A DNA stretch of 39,616 nt. It comes from Acetobacteraceae bacterium (GTDB lineage: Bacteria; Pseudomonadota; Alphaproteobacteria; Acetobacterales; Acetobacteraceae). Below the pieces are notes generated by a model. The model searched no databases. It was not told where the DNA came from and was given only the letters and a program-made list of their open reading frames with translations. This document shows, one piece after another, positions 14,512 to 23,581 of the stretch. The position numbers and the translations under genes were made by a program. Position 1 is the first letter of the stretch. Each line of letters begins with the position of its first letter. Location of the stretch: contig JASHOF010000038.1 in NCBI GenBank assembly GCA_030041255.1, positions 1-39,616 on the forward strand, written 5' to 3'.

Positions 14512-15759
14512 TCAGTAATCCACGCCCTTGATGTATTCCGCAACCGGCACTTCGTGGAAGCGATCCGGATTGGCAGCGAGCAGAACCGTCTCGATATCGT
14601 AAGGTGTCTCGTAGTGCTTTCCCGTGTTGGCATCCGCCACCACGCTCGCGCCGCGGATCACCCGGTCGAACGCCGTCGCCTCGCGGTCCATCGCATCCTC
14701 GCGTTGCTGCATGGTCTTCATGAAGGAGTTGAACCATTGCTGCTGTTCTTGCCGCTCGGCAGCAAGCACCTGCTGATTGAGTTGCAGCGAGTTGAGAATG
14801 GCAAGGATGGTCGGCCGGATCGCGTCCGCCTCCGGCTCGGGTGCGGCAGCCAGCATCAGGTAGGAAAGGAACCATTCACCCTGCGGTGCCGGCGGCATGA
14901 TCATCGCCTCTGCCGAAACGTGAAACGGCCCCTTGCCATCCTGAGCGTCCTGCACGAGTTCCAGGTACGCGGTCGTCGCGCCGGCAAACTGCCCCAGTAC
15001 CGTGTCCGCAATCACCTTCACAACCTTGAGCGGAGGCTGGTTCTGCTGGCTGGCGAGCGACTGGGCGACAGCCAGGGCGTCCTGCAGCGGATCCGCCTGG
15101 TAGGAAGCGAAAGCCACCGCTCCGGTAGAGGGGTAGCCTTGCTCGCGCAACCGCAACGTGGTCTCCGCCATGAAGCTGCCCGGGATGAAGGCCGTGAACG
15201 CGAGGCCGGAGAGCACGATTTCACCCTTCGGGCCCTTGACCAGGAACTTTCCCTGGCCCGGGCTGGTCAGTGTCCAGCCTTGCGGCACGCCGATACTTCC
15301 GGAATCGTCGGGAAAGCCCTGGCGTGTCAATGGAAGGGCGTTCTGGCTCGCCGGTACCAGCGTCGCCAGGCGGTTCAGCATCGGCCCCAGGGTTTGCGGC
15401 AGGCGCCGCACCTCGTCATAGACAACCGCACCGTGCGGCGTCGCACCCGCGCCGGCGATCACCAGCCCGATGACCTTGGCGTTGCCCGCCTGCTCGGCGA
15501 AGGAGGCAATCGCGGTGCTGCCGTCTGGCGTCACCAGCACCGCGCGGACGTCCGGCCGAGCGCCGAACCACGCATGCACGCGGCGCAGCATGTCGATCAG
15601 CGCCGCCGAGGTCGCGGCATCCGAACCAGGCAACGATGCCGTGAGAATATGCCCGCCGCCCGGATTGTCGATCGTCGTGAACCCGGCTCGAGGTTGGGCA
15701 TTCGCCGCGCCCGAAGCCGCCATCAGCCCTGCGGCAAGAGCGAATACGAGCCTCTGCAT
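14512..15759 (-). CDS. Secreted protein of unknown function
   Basis: A 415-residue protein with a clear Sec signal peptide (RLVFALAAGLMAASGAANA, cleavage after about residue 22). No enzyme motif is evident. The C-terminal part is helical and Gln-rich (QQVLAAERQEQQQWFNSFMK), then ends in a distinctive segment (RGASVVADANTGKHYETPYD, then a VAEYIKGVDY terminus) that resembles C-termini of unannotated exported alphaproteobacterial proteins. It is probably periplasmic. It has no operon partner: a long gap lies downstream and the MBL-fold gene ends 174 nt upstream, possibly as part of the same transcript. Confidence 0.8.
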   Translation of the reverse strand: MQRLVFALAAGLMAASGAANAQPRAGFTTIDNPGGGHILTASLPGSDAATSAALIDMLRRVHAWFGARPDVRAVLVTPDGSTAIASFAEQAGNAKVIGLVIAGAGATPHGAVVYDEVRRLPQTLGPMLNRLATLVPASQNALPLTRQGFPDDSGSIGVPQGWTLTSPGQGKFLVKGPKGEIVLSGLAFTAFIPGSFMAETTLRLREQGYPSTGAVAFASYQADPLQDALAVAQSLASQQNQPPLKVVKVIADTVLGQFAGATTAYLELVQDAQDGKGPFHVSAEAMIMPPAPQGEWFLSYLMLAAAPEPEADAIRPTILAILNSLQLNQQVLAAERQEQQQWFNSFMKTMQQREDAMDREATAFDRVIRGASVVADANTGKHYETPYDIETVLLAANPDRFHEVPVAEYIKGVDY

Positions 15760-15933
15760 CCTGCGCCTCCCCCCTCTTTCCGGCGAAGATAGCGCAATCG
15801 TTCTGAATAGGGAATGGCAACGCCATCGTGTCCGGTTCCGCTTCGGCGGTTCGCCTTCAGGTTTCAGGGCAGAGGAAGTGCAGCGGGGGCGGGATGCTCG
15901 CCGAGGCCGCAGTGTCCGCCCTGCCCCCCTCCC

Positions 15934-16722
15934 CTACTCCGCCGCTCTCCGCTCGGCAGCCGATGCAGGGATGGTCAGGGAAAAAAGCCTGGTATGTTCG
16001 AGATCGTCTTCGAACCAGGCGGAGATCGCGGCCTCGCGAGGGCCGATATAGGCCGGCACATCGTTCTCGAGACGCATCGGAACGTCATGCCCGGGAATCA
16101 GGATCGTGCCCGGGCGGCGGCGCCAGATCTCCCAGATCTTTTCTATCGAACGGCGGCTTTGTGCCTGGTCGTATGTCATGTCCGCCGTCAGGGACAGGAG
16201 TTCTGCACGATTCTTGGCGGCATCGCCGGTGAAGACAATGTCCAGCCCGGGAGTGGACAGCACGAAGATGAGATGGCCCGGGGTATGGCCGGGTGCGGCG
16301 TCGGCGATCATGCCCGGAAGGATTTCGTCGCCGCCGCGGAGAGGGTGGCAGCGGGCAGAGCGATCCAGCTCGCGGACATAGAGCTCGGGCACGGCGGTAT
16401 GGCCCCAGGGCTGGGCCACCGACCAGGCAAGCTCCTCGGCGCCGATCCAGACCGTGGCGTTGGGAAACAAAACCCAGTTGACCGAGTGATCCCAGTGCGA
16501 GTGGGTGAGGATCACGTCCGTCACCTGCTCGGGCGTGAGGCCGCGCGCACCGAGACGCTCGAGGATCGGGCCGCGCTGGCTGAAGGAACCGACATCGACG
16601 AGCGCGATGCGGCCTCCGCCGCGGATCAACGCGATCGTGCTCCAGCCGAGTCCGCCATGGCAGACCGATTTTCCCGGGTAGCCCTGCACGACGATATCGA
16701 TTTCGTATGGCCCGGCCCGCAT
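15934..16722 (-). CDS. MBL-fold metallohydrolase
   Basis: A 262-residue cytoplasmic enzyme. THSHWDH (73-79) is the dinuclear metal motif, followed by GHTPGH (145-150), the bridging Asp167 in FTGDAAK, and GHD (211-213). This is the full set for an active metallo-beta-lactamase-fold hydrolase, in the broad group that includes N-acyl-homoserine lactonase-like and other ester or thioester hydrolases. An excellent AGGAGG site lies just before the ATG at 16722. It starts 10 nt after the FMN enzyme's stop, so it is the last gene of the molybdoenzyme operon. The fold and metal site are certain; the substrate is unknown. Confidence 0.93.
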   Translation of the reverse strand: MRAGPYEIDIVVQGYPGKSVCHGGLGWSTIALIRGGGRIALVDVGSFSQRGPILERLGARGLTPEQVTDVILTHSHWDHSVNWVLFPNATVWIGAEELAWSVAQPWGHTAVPELYVRELDRSARCHPLRGGDEILPGMIADAAPGHTPGHLIFVLSTPGLDIVFTGDAAKNRAELLSLTADMTYDQAQSRRSIEKIWEIWRRRPGTILIPGHDVPMRLENDVPAYIGPREAAISAWFEDDLEHTRLFSLTIPASAAERRAAE

Positions 16723-16732
16723 CGGCTTCCTC

Positions 16733-17830
16733 CTATCGCGGAAGATTGAGCAGCGGAAAAGCGCTGTGCACGGAAGGCACGCTGACCGGCTGGGCGGAGC
16801 GGAGACAGGAGCGGTCGAGCGCAGCGGGGGTGGCGATACCGAGCAACGCCAGGCACTCGATCATCTCGATCTCCAACAGTTCGAGGATGCGGATCACGCC
16901 GGCCTCGCCGGCGGCGGCAAGCCCATAGCAATAGAGGCGGCCAATGCCGACCGCTTCCGCGCCGAGGGCCAGCGCCTTGACGACATCGCTGCCGCGCGAG
17001 AAGCCGCCATCGACGAAGATGCGCGCGCGGCCGGCAACGGCGGAGACGATCTCGGGCAGAATCTCGAGCGCGCCGAGCCCGTGATCGAGCTGCCGGCCGC
17101 CGTGATTCGAGACACGGATCACCTCCACTCCGTGCTCCAGTGCGATCAACGCGTCCTCCGCGGTCGCGATTCCCTTGATGACCAGCGGCAGCGAATGCTT
17201 GTCCTTGTAGCGCTTGATGTCGTCCCAGTTGAGGGCGGCCTGCACCTGCATGCCAGCGCCGCCACGACGCCATGGTTTCGCGAAGCGGCGCGTGATATCG
17301 CGCTCGCGTCGCGAATAGACCGCGGAATCGACCGTGAAGCAGAAGGCCTCGTAGCCGGAAGCCGCGGCGCGTCGCACGAAATCGTCGGTCGTCGCCGCAT
17401 CCCCGCGCCGATAGAGTTGGAAGAAACGGCGCCCCGGAGCGGCTTCCGCCGTCGCCTCGAGGCCCGGCCTGGTCACGGAACTCACCATGATCGGCACCCC
17501 GAAAAGTGCGGCGGCACGCGCCGCTGTCGCTGCTCCGCCGGGATCGAAAGAGTCGAGCGATCCGACCGGCGCAAGGAAGAGCGGCAGGCGTGCCGGCGCA
17601 CCCAGGATCGGGCCGGCGGCATCGACCTTGGAGACATCGCGCAGCACGCGCGGCCGGAACGCAACCGAATCCAGCGCGGCGCGGTTGCGGCGCAGCGTCG
17701 TTTCCGTCTCGGTGCCGCCGATCAGATAGTCCCAGGAATGATCGGGCAGGCGGGCGCGGGCTGCAGCGATCAGCTCGTGCAGGCATTGGTACGCGCCGCC
17801 GATGGCATCGAGCTTCTCGATATCGACCAC
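16733..17830 (-). CDS. FMN-dependent alpha-hydroxy-acid dehydrogenase/oxidase
   Basis: I use the GTG at 17830 (365 residues), 25 nt after the upstream stop; a longer frame would overlap the molybdoenzyme gene. The TIM-barrel family motifs are present: the N-terminal WDYLIGGTETE (33-43), QLY (138-140), Lys219 in LVIKG, the catalytic SNHGGRQLD (241-249, base His243) and the phosphate-binding DGGFSRGSD (274-282). Relatives oxidise lactate, glycolate, mandelate or longer hydroxy acids to keto acids, with oxygen or a membrane acceptor as oxidant. The GGTETETTL variant of the usual YxxGGAxDE segment marks a less-studied subgroup. Substrate and acceptor cannot be read from sequence. Confidence 0.9.
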   Translation of the reverse strand: MVDIEKLDAIGGAYQCLHELIAAARARLPDHSWDYLIGGTETETTLRRNRAALDSVAFRPRVLRDVSKVDAAGPILGAPARLPLFLAPVGSLDSFDPGGAATAARAAALFGVPIMVSSVTRPGLEATAEAAPGRRFFQLYRRGDAATTDDFVRRAAASGYEAFCFTVDSAVYSRRERDITRRFAKPWRRGGAGMQVQAALNWDDIKRYKDKHSLPLVIKGIATAEDALIALEHGVEVIRVSNHGGRQLDHGLGALEILPEIVSAVAGRARIFVDGGFSRGSDVVKALALGAEAVGIGRLYCYGLAAAGEAGVIRILELLEIEMIECLALLGIATPAALDRSCLRSAQPVSVPSVHSAFPLLNLPR

Positions 17831-17855
17831 GCCGCTGTCCGTTTTCCCCGGGGCC

Positions 17856-20150
17856 TCAGACCTCCACGATCGGCGGCGGGACATGCACTTTGACGGGAGG
17901 AACGGGACCACCCCACCGCTCGACCTCGACCAGGCAGCTATGCGCGGAGGGGCCCTGGCCGAGACGCGAGGTGCCGATGTCCTCGGTCAGCACGTTCGGA
18001 TTGCCGTGCACGCAAAGGCTGCCGGGCGAACCTGGCTCCAGCGGGTCGAACCAGGCACCGGTCGGCAGCATCACGACGCCTTCGAGCAGGTCTTCGGTCA
18101 GCACGAGGCCGGCAAGGCAGGCGCCGCGATCGTTGAAGACGCGCACGATCATGCCCTCTTCCAGGCCGCGGCGCGACGCATCCGCGGGATGCATCGAAAG
18201 CGGCTCGCGGCCGGCGATCTTTGTGGCAACGCTCACCGTCCCCTGGTCCATCTGGCCGTGCAGGCGCGAGGCAGGCTGGACGGAAAGCAGGTGCAGGGGA
18301 AACCGCAGCGCCTTCGGTGCGCCCAGATATTCGCGCGGTTCGAGCCAGAGCGGATGGCCCGGGCAATCGGCATAGCCGAAGCGCGCGATCGTTTCCGAAA
18401 AAATTTCGATCTTTCCGGAAGGAGTAGGAAGCGGATTCTGCACCGGATCCTGGCGGAAGGATGCAAACGGAACGACCCGCTCCGACGGAGCCGGAAATTC
18501 CACGAAGCCCGCCTCCCAGAACCGGTCGAAATCAAGGATCTCGAGGCCGGAGCGGGCGGCAGCCGAACGGGTGCGTTCGTAGAGGATACGAAGCCAGGTG
18601 GCAGGGTTGCGTTGCTCGGTGAAACGATCGCGCACGCCGAGGGCATCGGCAATATCGGCGAAGATGTCGAAGTCGTTGCGCGCCTGGTGCTGCGACGGGA
18701 TCACCTGGTGCATGGCGATGATGAAGCGGTCGCGCCCGCTCGAGCTGATGTCATCCCGTTCGAGGGTGGTGGTGGCCGGCAGCACGATATCGGCGTGGCG
18801 GGCCACGGCCGTCCACCAGGGCTCGTTGACGACGATGGTCTCGGCGCGCGCCCAGGCGCGCTGCAGCCGGTTGAGGTCCTGGTGGTGATGGAACGGGTTG
18901 CCGCCGGCCCAGTAGATCAGCCGCGTATCGGGATAATGGAGTGTCTGCCCGTTATATTGATACGCGCCGCCGGGATTCTCCAGCATCTCGGTAAGACGCG
19001 CCACCGGGATGAAGCTGTTCGCCGGATTGCCAAGACTCGGCAGTGAAACCGAGGGCACCTCGCTCCGCGGCGTTCCCATGCCGGCAATGCTGCCGTAGCC
19101 GAAGCCGAAACCCTGGCCGGGCCTGCCGATGCCGCCCAGCATGGCGGCGAGCGCGACCAGCATCCAGAACGGCTGCTCGCCGTACTGCGCCCGCTGCAAG
19201 GCCCAGGTGGCGGTGAGCATGGTAGGCAGCCGCGCGCAGTCGCGGGCCAGTGCCGCGATTCTCTCCGCATCGATGCCGGTGACCGGCGCTGCCCAGGCGG
19301 GGGATTTGGCAACACCGTCCTCGGCGCCGCGGAGATAGCCGGCGAGATGCTCGAATCCGACCGTATAGCGGGCCAGGAACTCCCGATCCGCCAGATCTTC
19401 CTCGAGCAGCACATAGGCGAGCGCCAGCATCAGCGCGGTATCGGTCGAGGGGCGTATCGGCAGCCATTCGCCGGGCAGATCGGAGCGCACGGGCGCCACG
19501 CTGATGAGGCGCACACCGGCGGCAGCGGCCTCTCTCACGGCGCGCTGCATCAGGTGCTCGCCGCCGCCGCCGGAATGCACCTGGCCGTTGCCGTAGCGCA
19601 TGCCGCCGAAGCAGAGCATCAACCGCGCGTGACGGGCGATGTCCGCCCAATCCGCAACCGGGCCGTAGATGCACTCATTGCCGCCGACAATGTGCGGCAT
19701 CAGTGTCATCCCCGTCGCGTAGGAATAGTTGGTAAGCTGAGCGGTATAGCCGCCGGTTGCGGCGAGCATGCGATGCAGCTGCTGGCGGGCGTGGTGGAAG
19801 CGGCCGGCCGAAGACCAGCCGTAGCTGCCGCCGAAGATCGAGGCCGGCCCGCGCTCGGCGTGCACGCGCGCGATCTCGTCCGCAACGAGGCCGATGGCCC
19901 GCTCCCACGAAACGGGAACGAACGGCTCGCCACCGCGCGGCGCACCCCCGGCGCGATCACCGGCCAGCCAGCCGCGACGCACATAGGGCCGGTCGATGCG
20001 CGCGGGAGAATGCACCGCATCGGCGATGCTTTGCAGCAACGGCGGCGGCTCCGGATCTCCCGCAAACGGCTGGACGCCGGTGAGACGGCCATGCTCGACA
20101 ACCGCCGTGAAGGCGCCCCAGTGCGCAGCATGCGGTTTCAACTCTGTCAT
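17856..20150 (-). CDS. Molybdopterin oxidoreductase, BisC/DMSO-reductase family
   Basis: From ATG 20150, behind AAGGAG, the product has 764 residues, the usual length of this family. There is no Tat signal, so it is cytoplasmic, as in biotin sulfoxide reductase rather than TorA or DmsA. There is also no N-terminal [4Fe-4S] cysteine cluster. The segment GSYGWSSAGRFHHA (108-121) holds the Ser expected to ligate molybdenum (Ser114), and the C-terminal molybdopterin-binding domain is complete (SMHPADASRRGLEEGMIVRV). It should need bis-MGD and reduce an S- or N-oxide, or act in the reverse direction on an unknown substrate. It leads a three-gene operon and is divergent from an aminotransferase gene. 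Confidence 0.92.
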   Translation of the reverse strand: MTELKPHAAHWGAFTAVVEHGRLTGVQPFAGDPEPPPLLQSIADAVHSPARIDRPYVRRGWLAGDRAGGAPRGGEPFVPVSWERAIGLVADEIARVHAERGPASIFGGSYGWSSAGRFHHARQQLHRMLAATGGYTAQLTNYSYATGMTLMPHIVGGNECIYGPVADWADIARHARLMLCFGGMRYGNGQVHSGGGGEHLMQRAVREAAAAGVRLISVAPVRSDLPGEWLPIRPSTDTALMLALAYVLLEEDLADREFLARYTVGFEHLAGYLRGAEDGVAKSPAWAAPVTGIDAERIAALARDCARLPTMLTATWALQRAQYGEQPFWMLVALAAMLGGIGRPGQGFGFGYGSIAGMGTPRSEVPSVSLPSLGNPANSFIPVARLTEMLENPGGAYQYNGQTLHYPDTRLIYWAGGNPFHHHQDLNRLQRAWARAETIVVNEPWWTAVARHADIVLPATTTLERDDISSSGRDRFIIAMHQVIPSQHQARNDFDIFADIADALGVRDRFTEQRNPATWLRILYERTRSAAARSGLEILDFDRFWEAGFVEFPAPSERVVPFASFRQDPVQNPLPTPSGKIEIFSETIARFGYADCPGHPLWLEPREYLGAPKALRFPLHLLSVQPASRLHGQMDQGTVSVATKIAGREPLSMHPADASRRGLEEGMIVRVFNDRGACLAGLVLTEDLLEGVVMLPTGAWFDPLEPGSPGSLCVHGNPNVLTEDIGTSRLGQGPSAHSCLVEVERWGGPVPPVKVHVPPPIVEV

Positions 20151-20302
20151 GCGGCTCCTTCTCGTGGTCTCGAAGATGCGCCGAACAGCCGTGAGCGGCA
20201 AGCAGAGGCGCGGGGGTTCCCGCCGCCGGGCGGCGGGGCTAGAATGTAACGGCCGGTCCGCTCTGCTCACCCTTTGGCGGCCCGGCCCGGAAGGAGATGA
20301 TG

Positions 20303-21703
20303 ATGACCCCGCCCCGCGCGAATTCCGCCGCCGCCCGTGACATCGCCAATGCGCTGCATCCTTATACGGATCTCAAGACCCACCTCGAAGCCGGCCCGCT
20401 GGTCATTACGCGCGGCAAGGGCGTGCGCGTTTGGGACGAAAACGGAAAGGAGTATATCGAAGCCATTGCCGGGCTGTGGTGCGCAGCACTCGGCTTCGAC
20501 AACGAGCGGCTGGTGGAAGCCGCCGCACGGCAGATGCGCAAGCTTCCCTTCTACCACGCCTTCACCGCCAAGTCGCACGAGCCGCTGATCGATCTGTCGG
20601 AAATGCTGATCGAGCGCGCGCCGGTGCCGATGAGCAAGGTGTTCTTCGCCAATTCCGGCTCGGAAGCGAACGATTCGGCGATCAAGATGATCCGCTACTT
20701 CAACAACGCGCTCGGCCGGACCAGGAAGAAGACGATGATCGGCCGGGTGAAGGGCTATCACGGCATCACCCTCGCCGCCGCCTCGCTCACCGGCCTCGCC
20801 GCCAACCACCGGGCGTTCGATGTGCCGCTGCCGGGCTTCGTGCACACCATCACGCCCCACTTCTATCACGGCGCCAGGCCCGGCGAGTCCGAGGAGGAAT
20901 TCGCCTCCCGTTGCGCCGAAGAGCTCGAATCGCTGATCCTGGCCGAAGGCCCGGACACGATTGCGGCGATGTTCGCCGAGCCGATCATGGGCGCAGGCGG
21001 CGTGATCGTGCCGCCCCGCGCCTACTTCCCGAAGATCCAGAAGGTGCTCGCGAAGCATGACGTCCTGCTGGTGGCCGACGAGGTGATCTGCGGGTTCGGC
21101 CGCACCGGCAACTACTGGGGCTCGCAGACGCTCGATATCCGGCCCGATATCTTGACCTGCGCCAAGGCGCTCTCGTCCTCCTACCTGCCGATCAGCGCCG
21201 TCATGGTGAACGAGCGGGTGTTCCAGGGGCTGGCCGAGGAATCGCACAAGATCGGCACATTCGGTCACGGCTTCACCTACTCCGGCCATCCCGTGGCAGC
21301 GGCGGTCGCCGTCGAGACGCTCAAGATCTACGATGAGACCAACATCGTCGATCACACGCGCGTCGTCGGCGCGCACCTGCAGAAGGAGCTTCGGCGGCGC
21401 TTTGCCGGACACGAGCTTGTCGGCGAAATCCGCGGGGTCGGCCTCATCGCGGCGATCGAGCTGATCGAGGACAAGGCGAGCCGCAAGAACTTCGAACCGG
21501 CGGCAAAAGTCGGGGCACGGCTCAGCAAGCTCTGCGAGAAGCATGGCCTGATCGGGCGGGCGATGATCAACGATGCAGTGGCCTTCAGCCCGCCGCTCGT
21601 CATCACCGAGGCCGAAGTGGACGAAATGCTGAACCGCTTCGGTCAGGCTCTCGACGAGCTGACGGTCGAACTGCGCCGCGAGAAGATGGCGGTCGTGAGC
21701 TGA
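20303..21703 (+). CDS. Class III PLP-dependent aminotransferase
   Basis: Three in-frame ATGs occur at 20297, 20300 and 20303; the last is best spaced from AAGGAG (20291-20296), giving 466 residues. It is an omega-type aminotransferase: FFANSGSEAN (114-123), YHG (152-154), the DEVICGFGRTG stretch (259-269) and the PLP-binding Lys288 in TCAKALSSSYLP. The architecture and N-terminus (HLEAGPLVITRGKGVRVWDE) fit the pyruvate-dependent group acting on beta-alanine, taurine, polyamines or similar terminal amines. It diverges from the molybdoenzyme operon over a 152-bp shared intergenic region and may be co-regulated. The substrate is unknown. Confidence 0.93.
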   Translation: MTPPRANSAAARDIANALHPYTDLKTHLEAGPLVITRGKGVRVWDENGKEYIEAIAGLWCAALGFDNERLVEAAARQMRKLPFYHAFTAKSHEPLIDLSEMLIERAPVPMSKVFFANSGSEANDSAIKMIRYFNNALGRTRKKTMIGRVKGYHGITLAAASLTGLAANHRAFDVPLPGFVHTITPHFYHGARPGESEEEFASRCAEELESLILAEGPDTIAAMFAEPIMGAGGVIVPPRAYFPKIQKVLAKHDVLLVADEVICGFGRTGNYWGSQTLDIRPDILTCAKALSSSYLPISAVMVNERVFQGLAEESHKIGTFGHGFTYSGHPVAAAVAVETLKIYDETNIVDHTRVVGAHLQKELRRRFAGHELVGEIRGVGLIAAIELIEDKASRKNFEPAAKVGARLSKLCEKHGLIGRAMINDAVAFSPPLVITEAEVDEMLNRFGQALDELTVELRREKMAVVS

Positions 21704-21740
21704 TTCCCGGGCGCAGGCAAATCGCCGGCCAAGCACCTCT

Positions 21741-22106
21741 TCAGCCCGCAAACACGTAGGCGGCCAGGATCACGAAGCCGGTGATCGCGAGCACCGTGTG
21801 CACGGCGATGAGGAAGCCTGGGCGACGGCCGGCGTAAAGCAGGGCAAAGAGGCCGATCCCTGCCAGCAAGGCGCACGCCAGCAGGATTGCCGCCAGCGTG
21901 CCGAATTCAGCGGTGCCGTTGATGAGGCCGCGGGAACGTCCGCCGAGTGCCGGGAGCAGCAGCGAAAAGCCGGCGATGGCAAGGCACCCGTGCAGAATGC
22001 CGAGCTGCCAGGGCGGGCGGGAAGTGCCGGGCCGAAGGTGGAGGAACGCGAGCCCACTGCCGAGGACGACTGCGAGACAGAGAACGGCGAACGATTCGTC
22101 GAGCAT
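21741..22106 (-). CDS. Small four-helix membrane protein
   Basis: A 121-residue protein with four predicted membrane helices: LDESFAVLCLAVVLGSGLAF, the WQLGILHGCLAIAGFSLLL stretch, LAAILLACALLAGIGLFALL and FLIAVHTVLAITGFVILAAY. Histidines lie in or next to helices 1, 2 and 4 (HLRPG, LHGC, VHTV), which could hint at metal or heme contact but is not proof. It resembles small unannotated inner-membrane proteins of Acetobacteraceae-type genomes. It lies convergent with the aminotransferase gene and 91 nt downstream of the prenyl synthase gene on the same strand, so it may share that transcript. Confidence 0.8.
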   Translation of the reverse strand: MLDESFAVLCLAVVLGSGLAFLHLRPGTSRPPWQLGILHGCLAIAGFSLLLPALGGRSRGLINGTAEFGTLAAILLACALLAGIGLFALLYAGRRPGFLIAVHTVLAITGFVILAAYVFAG

Positions 22107-22197
22107 GCAGCGTCATCGTGAACTCTGAATTTCTGTCGTGCGAATCACATCGCATGGCCGATCGAGCGTCACTCGGGCAGGAGTGAGCGGTGGACGA

Positions 22198-23295
22198 TCA
22201 GCGCCGGCGATGGACGGCGAAGTCGGTCAGCGCCGTGAGGCGCGCCTTGAGAGGAGAAGGCGCGAAGAGGGCCAGCGCCCGATGGGCTGCGCCGGCGAAT
22301 TCCTCCGCCCGCGCCAGGGTGGCAGCGATGGCACCGTGGCGCTCGAGCAGCGAAAGCGCTCTCGGCAGATCTCCGGCCGCCTGCGTCCCCTCCTCGATGG
22401 CGCGCTTCCAGAAGGCCCGTTCGGCAGCATCGCCGCCGGAAAATGCAAACAGGACCGGGAGCGTGACCTTGCCTTCCCGGAAATCGTCGCCCACGGTCTT
22501 GCCGAGATCCGACTGCTCCGCCGCGTAGTCGAGCGCATCGTCGGTGAGCTGGAACGCCATGCCGAGATTGCGGCCGTATTCGGCGAGCGCCCGCTCTTCG
22601 GCCGGGGAACTCTCGCCAAGCACGGCGCCGACCTGGCAGGCGGCGGCAAAGAGCGCCGCCGTCTTGCCGTCGATCACCTCGAGGTAGCGCGATTCAGGCG
22701 TATCGAGGTCGTTCTGGATGGCAAGCTGCAGCACTTCGCCCTCGGCGATGGTGGCGGCGGCATCGGAGAGGATGCCAAGCACGCGGAGCGAGCCATCCTT
22801 CACCATGATCTGGAAAGCCCGGGCGAACAGAAAATCGCCGACCAGCACCGGAGCCTGGTTGCCGAACACGGCGTTCGCACTGGCGAGGCCCCGGCGAAGC
22901 GCACTTTCATCGACGACATCGTCGTGCAGGAGCGTTGCGGTGTGGATGAACTCCACGCAGGCGGCAAGCTGGATATGGCGCTCCGCCCCACGCCCTTCGC
23001 CGGCACCCGGATAGCCTGCAAGGCGGGCCGCGGCGAGAGTGAGCAGCGGGCGGATGCGCTTGCCACCGGCGGCAACGAGGTGGGCCGCGAGGCGGGGGAT
23101 CAGCGGCACCGGGCTTTCCATGCGCTGGACGATCGTGCGGTTGCAGCGCGCCAGCTCATCGGCGAGCAGGGCGGAAAGCGCGGCAAGCGCATCCGGCTCC
23201 GCTCCGTCGGAGGCGGCAAGGCTCGAGCCGGCCATGCTTGCCGCGCCGCGCAAATCGCTTTCCCTGCTTGATTGTGGGAAGGACATCGTCACCAT
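22198..23295 (-). CDS. ispB: Long-chain polyprenyl diphosphate synthase
   Basis: A trans-prenyltransferase of 365 residues from the first ATG. GGKRIRP (77-83), the first Asp-rich motif DDVVD (125-129) and the second, DDALD (252-256) after FQLT, are complete. It condenses isopentenyl diphosphate units to octa- to decaprenyl diphosphate for the ubiquinone side chain. The start is uncertain: ATGs at 23295, 23286 and 23235 are all possible and the family core begins well after them. It is divergent from the DUF2007/methyltransferase pair. The exact chain length, and so ispB versus a decaprenyl (dps) label, is not readable by eye. Confidence 0.93.
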   Translation of the reverse strand: MVTMSFPQSSRESDLRGAASMAGSSLAASDGAEPDALAALSALLADELARCNRTIVQRMESPVPLIPRLAAHLVAAGGKRIRPLLTLAAARLAGYPGAGEGRGAERHIQLAACVEFIHTATLLHDDVVDESALRRGLASANAVFGNQAPVLVGDFLFARAFQIMVKDGSLRVLGILSDAAATIAEGEVLQLAIQNDLDTPESRYLEVIDGKTAALFAAACQVGAVLGESSPAEERALAEYGRNLGMAFQLTDDALDYAAEQSDLGKTVGDDFREGKVTLPVLFAFSGGDAAERAFWKRAIEEGTQAAGDLPRALSLLERHGAIAATLARAEEFAGAAHRALALFAPSPLKARLTALTDFAVHRRR

Positions 23296-23374
23296 ATCGG
23301 CGGCCCCGAATCCGGGTCAAGGACGGCCGCCGCGCCGGTCGGGGTGCGCCAGGCAGGAAGCGGGAGCAACGGAT

Positions 23375-23581
23375 ATGCGCGTGGTGGCCCGGTCCACCGA
23401 TCCAGTCAGGCTTTCCTTCCTCACCGCGCTCCTGGCCGATGCCGGGATCCCCTCTGTCCTCCTCGACAGCTACATCAGTGCGGCCGAGGGCAGCATCGGC
23501 ATCTTTCCGCGCCGGCTCGCGGTGGCCGAGGAGGACGGGGTGCAGGCACTGCGCGTCCTGCGCGAGGCCGGCGAGGCTTGA
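23375..23581 (+). CDS. DUF2007 family protein (putative signal-transducing protein)
   Basis: A 68-residue protein with a ferredoxin-like pattern: MRVVARSTDPVRLSFLTALL, AGIPSVLLDSY and FPRRLAVAEEDGVQALRVLR. This matches DUF2007, where the small domain occurs alone or fused to other proteins and is of uncertain function. The stop (TGA) overlaps the TTG start of the methyltransferase gene, so translation is coupled. In alphaproteobacteria this gene commonly sits between a prenyl synthase gene and a small methyltransferase gene, as here. Confidence 0.88.
   Translation: MRVVARSTDPVRLSFLTALLADAGIPSVLLDSYISAAEGSIGIFPRRLAVAEEDGVQALRVLREAGEA

Noticed and set aside
14185-15792. A 535-residue + strand frame over the secreted-protein gene
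   Set aside because: The minus strand encodes a clean signal peptide and coherent protein; the + frame is an antisense shadow rich in His and Arg.
20267-21751. A 494-residue minus-strand frame over the aminotransferase
   Set aside because: The + strand carries every class III aminotransferase motif in order; the antisense frame has none.
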